A stretch of 64,000 nucleotides of DNA, from contig DYNM01000010.1 in NCBI GenBank assembly GCA_020721065.1, forward strand, positions 38,740 through 102,739, read 5' to 3'. The translations under genes and the position numbers were made by a program. Each line of letters opens with the position of its first letter. Position 1 is the first letter of the stretch. Origin of the DNA: Thiocystis violascens. Lineage in GTDB: Bacteria > Pseudomonadota > Gammaproteobacteria > Chromatiales > Chromatiaceae. Positions 60,613 through 64,000 of this stretch are shown here, in pieces. The notes below the pieces were generated by a model that ran no database searches, had not been told where the DNA came from, and worked only from the letters and a program-made list of their open reading frames with translations.

Positions 60613-61950
60613 ATGTCTCCTGAGACGATTGCTGCAATTGCAACGCCGCCCGGTATGGGTGGCGTTGGTATTGTGCGGGTGAGCGGCGCTTTAGCTCCGG
60701 TCATTGCCCAAGCAATCACACAACGGCAATTAACGCCGCGCACTGCGCACGTTGCGACCTTTCGTGATGACACCGGCGCTTTTATTGATGCGGGCATCGC
60801 ACTTTTCTTTCCCGCTCCGCGCTCATTTACCGGTGAAGATGTATTGGAATTACAAGGGCACGGTGGCACCGTCGTACTTGATTTAATTCTGCAACGCTGT
60901 ATTGAATTGGGAGCGCGGTTGGCGCAGCCGGGTGAATTCACTCAACGCGCTTATTTGAATGGTAAGCTCGATTTAGCGCAGGCAGAAGCCGTTGCTGATC
61001 TTATTGAAAGCTCGACTGCTTTAGCGGCACGACTTGCTGGACAAAGTTTGCAAGGTGTCTTTTCACGACGCATTGATGAATTGATTGCGGCAGTGACGCA
61101 GTTGCGTATTTTAATAGAAGCAACGCTGGATTTTCCAGAAGAAGAGATTGATGCCGTCACGACAACTTCTATTCAACAGCAATTGCAGCAGCTCGTGCTT
61201 GCGACGCAGCGCATTATTCAAGATGCGCAGCACGGGCAAGTCATTCGAGATGGATTAACGGTGGTGATTGCTGGGGTGCCGAATGTTGGCAAATCAACGT
61301 TATTAAATGCGTTGTCGGGAGTGGATGCGGCAATTGTAACTGCTGTGCCGGGCACTACCCGCGATGTCTTAAAATTAGATATTCAAGTCGATGGTTTGCC
61401 AATTCGGATTATTGATACTGCTGGATTGCGAGACACCGATGATTTAATTGAAAGCGAAGGCGTGCGCCGTGCGCAGGAACAATTAACTCACGCAGATTTA
61501 ATTTTGTGGGTCGTTGATGCCAGCCAGCCTATTCAAGCATTGCCGCCAGCGCATTTGGCGCTCAATTGTCCAATCACGCGAGTATTAAATAAAATTGATC
61601 TTTTAGGATTGCCGCCAAGTTTGATGACCACGCCAACTGGCGCTGAGTTGTCATTAGCTGCGGCAACTGGTGCGGGCATTGATTTATTGCGGACTCATTT
61701 GAAAAACTGCGCGGGCGTCAATACCGGAACTGAAGGGGCGTTTATTGCGCGGCGGCGTCATTTGGATGCGTTGCAACGTGGATTGATGTCGCTAGAAACG
61801 GCAATGACTGTATTGCAGCAGCAGGCAGGAATTGAATTGATTGCTGAAGAATTATTGCAAGCGCAGCAGCATTTTGGCGAAATTACTGGTCAGGTGAGTT
61901 CGGATGAATTGTTGGGGCGCATTTTTTCCAATTTTTGTATTGGAAAATAA
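60613..61950 (+). CDS. mnmE: tRNA modification GTPase MnmE
   Basis: This 445-residue protein has an N-terminal folate-binding domain (TIAAIATPPGMGGVGIVRVSG). Its G domain has G1 GVPNVGKSTLLNAL, G3 DTAGLRDTDD and G4 NKID, and the C-terminal active cysteine is in FCIGK. With MnmG it modifies wobble uridine in tRNAs. ATG 60613 follows yidC by 19 bases. It converges on rhlB with a 16-base gap and no obvious terminator. Confidence 0.96.
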   Translation: MSPETIAAIATPPGMGGVGIVRVSGALAPVIAQAITQRQLTPRTAHVATFRDDTGAFIDAGIALFFPAPRSFTGEDVLELQGHGGTVVLDLILQRCIELGARLAQPGEFTQRAYLNGKLDLAQAEAVADLIESSTALAARLAGQSLQGVFSRRIDELIAAVTQLRILIEATLDFPEEEIDAVTTTSIQQQLQQLVLATQRIIQDAQHGQVIRDGLTVVIAGVPNVGKSTLLNALSGVDAAIVTAVPGTTRDVLKLDIQVDGLPIRIIDTAGLRDTDDLIESEGVRRAQEQLTHADLILWVVDASQPIQALPPAHLALNCPITRVLNKIDLLGLPPSLMTTPTGAELSLAAATGAGIDLLRTHLKNCAGVNTGTEGAFIARRRHLDALQRGLMSLETAMTVLQQQAGIELIAEELLQAQQHFGEITGQVSSDELLGRIFSNFCIGK

Positions 61951-61966
61951 TGCGCAGCGTTTTAAT

Positions 61967-63481
61967 TTAAGTGTCAGTTGCTTGTCGCCGCCGTTTGGGT
62001 TTAGGCACTTGCGCTCGCCGGGGTGCGGCAGTGAAGGTCGCCAAAATCGGCGTACTCGGCGGTGCGCCGGGCACTGGGCTGGTGAGCGCCGCCGGTTCGC
62101 GTTGATAGTAGGAACTGAAGCGGCGCGGCGGTAACGACAGCGGCGCTGCAACGGGCGGTGCAGAGTCTTCTGGCTGCGCGGCGATGAGCGGAAGCGGAAT
62201 GGGCACGGGACGCGGTTTGTCCACCCGACGCGGCGCTGGCGCTGCATTCCGAGCGTCGCGCCGCTCTTCCCGATCATCGCGGTCTGGACGCAGCCGACTG
62301 TGCGGGTCAACCTCGGCAAGTTGGCTGGATTCGACCGGTAAAATAGGGATTTTAGCGTCGATAAACGCTTCAATATCGGGCAAATAAAAGGCGTAGGTTT
62401 CGCACACGAACCCAATCGCTTCACCCGCCGCGCCAGCGCGTGCCGTGCGCCCGATCCGGTGAACGTAATCTTCCGGGTCTTCGGGCAGATCGTAGTTGAC
62501 GACGTGGGTAACATCGGGAATGTGCAGCCCGCGAGCGGCGACATCGGTGCCGACCAGCACTGGCAAGGTGCCATCCGTGAAATCGCGCAGTAATTGCAAG
62601 CGTTTGTTTTGCGGCACATCGCCTGACAGCACGGCAGTATTGATGCCGTTGCCTTGCAAATAGCCCCACACGCGATCAGCCTCACGTTTGGTGTTGACAA
62701 AAACCATGATGCGAGCATCCGTCCAACTGCGCACCAGCCCGAGCAGCAGCGGAATTTTGTCGGCGTTGGCGGTCATATAACACCACTGGCGCACGCGCTC
62801 GGCCGTGATCGTGTCGGTGGCGATCTTGACCAGTTGCGGGTGATTCATGTGTTCATACGCCAGCTCGGTGACGCGATACGACAGCGTGGCAGAAAACAGC
62901 AGCCCTAACCGCGCTTCCGGTGGTGGCATCCGCCGCAGTAAAAAGCGAATGTCTTTGATAAAACCCAGATCAAACATGCGGTCGGCTTCGTCGAGCACGA
63001 CAGCTTCAATCGCTTGAAGATCAAAGATTTTTTGTTTGAGATAATCAATCAGTCGCCCCGGCGTTCCGATTAACAGATCAACCCCGGCGGCGAGTTCGTC
63101 GCGCTGCTGTTGATAGCCGGTGCCGCCATACACCAATCCGGCGCGGAGTCCGGTGTGGGCGGCGAGCAGTAGGGTGTCGCGGTGAATTTGTACGGCCAGC
63201 TCGCGGGTCGGTGCGACGATCAAGGCGCGAGGTTGACCGCTGAGATGCGGCACAGGTGGCGTGGTCAGGAGGCGCTGCATGACGACGACTAAAAAGGCAG
63301 CGGTTTTGCCGGTGCCGGTTTGGGCTTGACCGGCGACATCGCGTCCGGCGAGCGCCAGCGGCAAGGTTTCAGCTTGAATCGGGGTGCAATGGGTAAAACC
63401 AGCGGCTGCGAGTCCGCTGAGAATGCGCGGATCAAGGTCGAACTCGTCAAAACGCTGGGTCGTGAGATGGGTGGTTGTCAT
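61967..63481 (-). CDS. rhlB: ATP-dependent RNA helicase RhlB
   Basis: This 504-residue DEAD-box helicase has motifs [59 protein letters not shown] and [12 protein letters not shown]. The start [18 protein letters not shown] and the DEAD-region match RhlB of the RNA degradosome better than RhlE or SrmB. After the helicase core comes an extra tail of about 110 residues, rich in Arg, Pro and Ala ([21 protein letters not shown]), ending in a basic PKPKRRRQ cluster; it is probably an RNA- or protein-binding extension. Confidence 0.9.
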   Translation of the reverse strand: MTTTHLTTQRFDEFDLDPRILSGLAAAGFTHCTPIQAETLPLALAGRDVAGQAQTGTGKTAAFLVVVMQRLLTTPPVPHLSGQPRALIVAPTRELAVQIHRDTLLLAAHTGLRAGLVYGGTGYQQQRDELAAGVDLLIGTPGRLIDYLKQKIFDLQAIEAVVLDEADRMFDLGFIKDIRFLLRRMPPPEARLGLLFSATLSYRVTELAYEHMNHPQLVKIATDTITAERVRQWCYMTANADKIPLLLGLVRSWTDARIMVFVNTKREADRVWGYLQGNGINTAVLSGDVPQNKRLQLLRDFTDGTLPVLVGTDVAARGLHIPDVTHVVNYDLPEDPEDYVHRIGRTARAGAAGEAIGFVCETYAFYLPDIEAFIDAKIPILPVESSQLAEVDPHSRLRPDRDDREERRDARNAAPAPRRVDKPRPVPIPLPLIAAQPEDSAPPVAAPLSLPPRRFSSYYQREPAALTSPVPGAPPSTPILATFTAAPRRAQVPKPKRRRQATDT

Positions 63482-64000
63482 TGGAGTGAGTCACGGATGA
63501 CGAACGACCCGCCAACGAGTCGCAGAGTGAAGAGAAGCGCCTGACCTTTGCGACAATCGTGCGCTGTTTGTTCAGGTGTACACATTTTGCTTTTAGCCTC
63601 TCAATGAAATGCCGGACTTTCCCTGCAGTCAGCTCTTACGAGCGCACCCGAAGGTGTCAAGGTTGCCGCTCCTTATCCAGAACCAGCACATCATTCGAGT
63701 TCATTTCTGAACGATCTCCCATTGCTGGGGTAATGTTTGCCTCGGCAAGGTTGAAAAGGCTTGCCATATCAGGAGCACACGCAGCAGATAACCCTATTAC
63801 TGCGTTCCTTAAATCCTGATGAAAGCGGCAACCGCTGGCGTTCACAGCTGCATTTCTTGACCTTCCCAACGGAGTCCACGAAGGACTGAGCCTGCACCTG
63901 TCGTGAACCATCGTCAGCGATGGTTAGGGTTTGCGAAAGGGTCAATGCTTGCAAATTGTCTACGCTTTGGATCAAATAGCATCTTACTTAAGCGCCGCAT
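63482..64000. other. Region without convincing gene; possible leftward structured RNA
   Basis: Frames here are short, overlapping on both strands and unlike known proteins. On the reverse strand two adjacent hairpins with classic tetraloops are visible: CACC-TTCG-GGTG (63645-63656) and GCTC-GTAA-GAGC (63632-63643), followed by GGGAAAGTCCGGC (63611-63623). This may be a structured RNA, for example part of a group II intron or other ribozyme, or the leader of rhlB. I cannot identify it. Confidence 0.35.

Noticed and set aside
63611..63628. RNase P RNA-like word GGGAAAGTCCGGC on the reverse strand
   Set aside because: It resembles the conserved 5' word of RNase P RNA, but the rest of that RNA's conserved core could not be found around it.
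63559..63975. Short frames on both strands near the right edge
   Set aside because: Overlapping, without ribosome-binding sites or recognisable sequence; more likely non-coding.

Overview
This window is a contiguous piece of a gammaproteobacterial chromosome. The evidence is the gene set and order: aroQ-accB-accC-prmA, kdsD-kdsC-lptC-lptA-lptB-rpoN-hpf-ptsN-hprK-rapZ, pepP-ygfB // zapB-like-zapA-6S RNA-ygfA-rpiA, exbB-exbD-msbA, sufB-sufC-sufD-sufT, pilG-pilH-pilI-pilJ-chpA, and rpmH-rnpA-yidD-yidC-mnmE. The cell should have an LPS outer membrane (Kdo and Lpt genes, a porin, a TonB receptor) and type IV pilus twitching control. Glycolysis or gluconeogenesis probably uses a PPi-dependent phosphofructokinase. 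The combination of hprK, rapZ, a mannose-type EIIA and Pfp fits environmental gammaproteobacteria (Chromatiales, Thiotrichales, methanotroph or Competibacter-like lineages) better than enterics. I cannot name the species.

Layout. 1-215: 5' end of priA, leftward. 229-1721: fructosamine kinase-like protein and SixA-like phosphatase. 1954-7603: a TonB-dependent uptake cluster (exbB, exbD, tonB, binding protein, outer-membrane receptor) plus one unknown gene. 7661-14382: an accessory stretch with two paralogous MmeI-like restriction/methyltransferase genes, a strongly structured leader RNA, a phage-type Rha regulator and a small lipoprotein. 14626-26521: a long rightward housekeeping run for shikimate and fatty-acid precursors, Kdo/LPS export, sigma-54 and a regulatory PTS. 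26544-31839 (leftward): two-partner-secretion transporter, Pfp, a hypothetical, PepP and YgfB. 31957-34073 (rightward): division proteins, 6S RNA, folate and pentose-phosphate genes. 34153-35244: porin, leftward. 35533-41489: PEP-synthase regulator, DnaJ-like protein, RadA, a second ExbB/ExbD pair and MsbA. 41558-45550: suf operon, leftward. 45863-47821: two small genes and a phosphodiesterase-like enzyme. 47934-56820: the Pil-Chp chemosensory operon with a 1730-residue ChpA. 56877-61950: dnaN, leftward, facing the rpmH-mnmE cluster. 61967-63481: rhlB, leftward. 63482-64000: no convincing gene.

The parts most worth a second look are five. First, the leader at 12904-13122, where one 17-base segment can pair with either of two copies of its complement, one upstream and one downstream beside the ribosome-binding site. 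Second, the methyltransferase pair at 7661-12814, which shares a 468-bp perfectly identical core but differs in its recognition half and in the presence of the nuclease domain. Third, dispersed repeats that have entered coding sequence: a GTTGTCAGTT-type repeat in the linkers between ChpA HPt domains, and a C-run/G-run inverted repeat in ExbB and TonB. Fourth, the absence of dnaA between rpmH and dnaN. Fifth, a suf operon without sufS. No CRISPR array, tRNA, rRNA or complete insertion sequence was seen.
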